From CAZVRZ01 sp964629965 (lineage in GTDB: Bacteria; Chloroflexota; Anaerolineae; Anaerolineales; UBA4823), in NCBI GenBank assembly GCA_964629965.1, contig CAZVRZ010000254.1:1-5459 (forward strand): a DNA stretch of 5,459 bases. Direction: 5' to 3'. The notes beneath the pieces are model-generated. The model was not told the origin of the DNA. It made no database searches and saw only the letters and a list, made by a program, of their open reading frames with translations. Shown here in pieces: positions 5,238 through 5,459 of the stretch; positions within the stretch are counted from its first letter, which is position 1, and every line of letters begins with the position of its first letter. A program made the translations under genes and the position numbers.

Positions 5238-5459
5238 CATTGGGTATCGTCGCCGTTCTTGATCACTTTGGTCAGGCGCCCGAAGGCATCGTAGCACACC
5301 TTGGTGAGCACCCCGTTGGCGTCGGTGACGCTGACCGGCAGGCCCAGCCGGTAACCAATGCCCACCGCGCCACAGCCATCATTGCCAAATCCATAGCTGG
5401 TAATCTGGTTGAGTGCATTCTTTTCTTGCAGCGGGTAGGTGTGGTAGGTGGTTTCGTAT
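5238..5459 (-). pseudogene. RHS/YD-repeat protein fragment
   Basis: Read on the minus strand from the right edge, the open frame gives about 74 residues typical of RHS/YD-repeat proteins: YETTYHTYPLQEKN, NQITSYGFGNDG, GYRLGLPVSVTDANG and the diagnostic CYDAFGRLTKVIKNGDDTQWP. Such proteins are large secreted or surface shells built of YD repeats and often end in a toxin domain. The end they carry here is lost. The gene's beginning lies beyond the right edge. Homology stops at QWP (about 5238), where the ISAzo13 fragment begins in the opposite direction; the frame then hits a stop at 5198-5200 within transposase sequence. If the joint is real, the gene was cut by a mobile element or a deletion. 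Confidence 0.85.

Overview
The window is a scaffold piece from a bacterium, most likely an uncultured Chloroflexota (Anaerolineae-like) genome. This is an inference from the style of the SNF2 helicase, the RarA N-terminus, the YD-repeat protein and the HepT/MntA pair; no rRNA or other decisive marker is present. A run of 10 N (851-860) marks an assembly join. Several genes are cut or decayed, so this is a rearranged, mobile-element-rich accessory region rather than a tidy operon.

Layout, left to right. (1) Positions 1-1904, minus strand: a large SNF2-family helicase that starts at 1904 and runs off the left edge just after its Walker A motif. It is interrupted by the N gap and by about 110 bp of AT-richer, unrelated sequence (861 to about 975). 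(2) Positions 2023-2496, minus strand: a decayed rarA (mgsA) relic. It keeps the N-terminus, the Walker A motif and the segment before Walker B, but in shifted frames and with extra palindromic sequence, and it ends abruptly before Walker B. (3) Positions 2497-3169, minus strand: an intact, overlapping mntA-hepT toxin-antitoxin module (antitoxin nucleotidyltransferase first, HepT ribonuclease second). The toxin gene stops directly at the old TTG start of rarA. (4) Positions 3170-3256: a divergent intergenic region with back-to-back TATAAT-like hexamers. (5) Positions 3257-3494, plus strand: the 5' part of an HD-domain hydrolase gene. (6) Positions 3495-5050: a complete IS1182-family insertion sequence with imperfect inverted repeats and a CTAG direct repeat at both ends. 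It truncates the HD gene. (7) Positions 5055-5237, plus strand: the 5' end of a second, ISAzo13-like transposase gene, cut off. (8) Positions 5238-5459, minus strand: a fragment of an RHS/YD-repeat protein, joined head-on to the ISAzo13 fragment at a 6-bp shared sequence.

The only genes that look intact and functional together are mntA and hepT, plus the IS1182 transposase. I see no convincing new multi-gene system. The least explained structure is the cluster of short hairpins, several preceded on the minus strand by CAAGCG, inside the rarA relic (2084-2479). Next is the low-GC piece with a hexapeptide repeat beside the N gap.
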